DNA of 8,543 nt, taken from positions 1 to 8,543 of the forward strand of contig CANHJY010000068.1 in assembly GCA_947461185.1 (NCBI GenBank), read 5' to 3'. Positions 8,205-8,543 of this stretch are shown one piece after another. The notes beneath the pieces were generated by a model. That model was not told where the DNA came from. It saw only the letters and a list, made by a program, of their open reading frames with translations, and searched no databases. The DNA comes from Flavobacteriales bacterium. Lineage in GTDB: Bacteria; Bacteroidota; Bacteroidia; Flavobacteriales_D; Crocinitomicaceae. Each line of letters begins with the position of its first letter. The stretch's first letter is position 1. A program made the translations under genes and the position numbers.

Positions 8205-8212
8205 CAAAGATA
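8205..8212 (-). promoter_or_regulatory. Bacteroidota -7-like box TATCTTTG before mreC
   Basis: On the minus strand TATCTTTG matches the Bacteroidota -7 consensus TAnnTTTG exactly and ends 3 bases before the mreC ATG. A -33 TTG box at the usual distance (about 17-23 bases) is missing: the nearest TTG triplets are 12 and 27 bases away. If it were used, the transcript would begin at or just inside the start codon and be leaderless. An exact match to six fixed bases in AT-rich DNA is not rare, so this is weak. Confidence 0.2.
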
Positions 8213-8217
8213 GAAAA

Positions 8218-8240
8218 GTCCGAACAATTTATTGTTGGAC
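8218..8240 (-). promoter_or_regulatory. Hairpin with short T-run between mreB and mreC
   Basis: The minus strand reads GTCC-AACAAT-AA-ATTGTT-C-GGAC. This is an inverted repeat of 10 base pairs interrupted by a single bulged C. In RNA the innermost pair would open to leave about 9 pairs and a UAAA loop. TTTT follows immediately, then a mixed T-rich stretch up to the mreC ATG 17 bases beyond the stem. It sits 10 bases after the mreB stop and occupies much of the 49-base gap. The shape suggests a weak intrinsic terminator, or a 3'-end stabiliser that lets mreB be expressed above mreCD. The GC-poor stem and short T-run make efficient termination doubtful. Confidence 0.45.
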
Positions 8241-8250
8241 AACGCGCATT

Positions 8251-8543
8251 TTAATCACGTATAAGAAACTGAAACTTATCAATATTTTTCAATGCGATAC
8301 TCGTGCCTCTTGCCACAGCGCGAAGTGGGTCCTCAGCTATGTGAACAGGTAATTTAGTTTTTGCTGAGATTCGCTTATCCAAACCTCTCAACATGGAACC
8401 GCCACCAGCTAAATAAATACCCGTTTTATAGATGTCAGCCGAGAGCTCTGGAGGGGTCATTTCAAGCGCACTCAAAATAGCTTCCTCTATTTTCGAAATT
8501 GTTTTATCTAAGGCATGGGCTACTTCTGAGTAGGAAATAATAA
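8251..8543 (-). CDS. mreB: Rod shape-determining protein MreB, C-terminal part
   Basis: The reading frame runs open from the window edge for 97 codons to a TAA at 8253-8251, so only the last quarter or so of this roughly 340-residue actin homologue is present. MreB forms membrane-bound filaments under the inner membrane that orient the wall-elongation machinery. The C-terminal signature is clear: ALEMTPPELSADIYKTGIYL, followed by AGGGSMLRGLDK (the GGG-x-LLRGLDK part of the nucleotide-binding fold). Then come LPVHIAEDPLRAVARGTSIAL and a short tail ending FLIRD. The visible frame continues upstream past any internal start with SYSEVAHALDKTISKIEEAI, matching the helix that precedes this motif. 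It is the first gene seen of the mreBCD-mrdA-rodA set, and any main promoter would lie outside the window. Confidence 0.95.
   Translation of the reverse strand, partial: IISYSEVAHALDKTISKIEEAILSALEMTPPELSADIYKTGIYLAGGGSMLRGLDKRISAKTKLPVHIAEDPLRAVARGTSIALKNIDKFQFLIRD

Noticed and set aside
8202..8207. TTG start for MreC two codons before the ATG (280 residues)
   Set aside because: The ATG at 8201 gives the typical N-terminus MRNLFAFFRRF. The TTG adds only two residues, has no ribosome site and lies inside the promoter-like box.
8251..8475. A short separate 74-residue gene ending at 8251
   Set aside because: The frame stays open to the window edge and the extra residues match MreB, so it is the 3' end of a longer gene, not a small protein starting at an internal TTG.
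1..8543. Mobile elements, CRISPR arrays, tRNA/rRNA or a defence system
   Set aside because: No direct repeats, transposase motifs, cloverleaf structures or unknown gene clusters were seen; conserved genes fill nearly all of the window.

Overview
The window looks like a conserved cell-wall and cell-shape locus from a member of the Bacteroidota, most likely Flavobacteriales. Four things point there: AT-rich DNA, almost no Shine-Dalgarno motifs ahead of the starts, a RodA longer than the proteobacterial form, and a class A penicillin-binding protein with the large linker domain typical of that group. This placement rests on recalled family features; no database was searched.

Every supported gene is on the minus strand, so transcription runs from high to low coordinates. 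In transcription order they are: the 3' end of mreB (8543-8251); mreC (8201-7365); mreD (7368-7366 start, ending 6859); mrdA/PBP2 (6857-5001); rodA (4997-3600); a class A PBP (3535-986); subunit A of a 3-oxoacid CoA-transferase (984-286); and the 5' end of a membrane acyltransferase-3 protein (267-1). Junctions from mreC through rodA are very tight: a 4-base overlap, then gaps of 1 and 3 bases. A 64-base gap precedes the class A PBP. The CoA-transferase gene starts 1 base after the PBP stop, and the acyltransferase starts 18 bases after that. No gene-free stretch exceeds 64 bases.

Together mreB, mreC, mreD, mrdA and rodA encode the elongasome (Rod complex). MreB filaments in the cytoplasm, the MreC/MreD membrane scaffold, the SEDS glycosyltransferase RodA and the transpeptidase PBP2 build lateral peptidoglycan. 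The class A PBP adds a second, bifunctional polymerase/crosslinker. The CoA-transferase subunit belongs to ketoacid metabolism and has no obvious role in the wall. The acyltransferase probably modifies a surface glycan.

I found no mobile element, CRISPR array, RNA gene or unknown multi-gene system. Most of the window is ordinary housekeeping. The points worth a second look are a hairpin with a short T-run between mreB and mreC, a CoA-transferase A subunit without an adjacent B subunit, a Cys/His cluster in PBP2, extra membrane segments in RodA, and insertions in the class A PBP.
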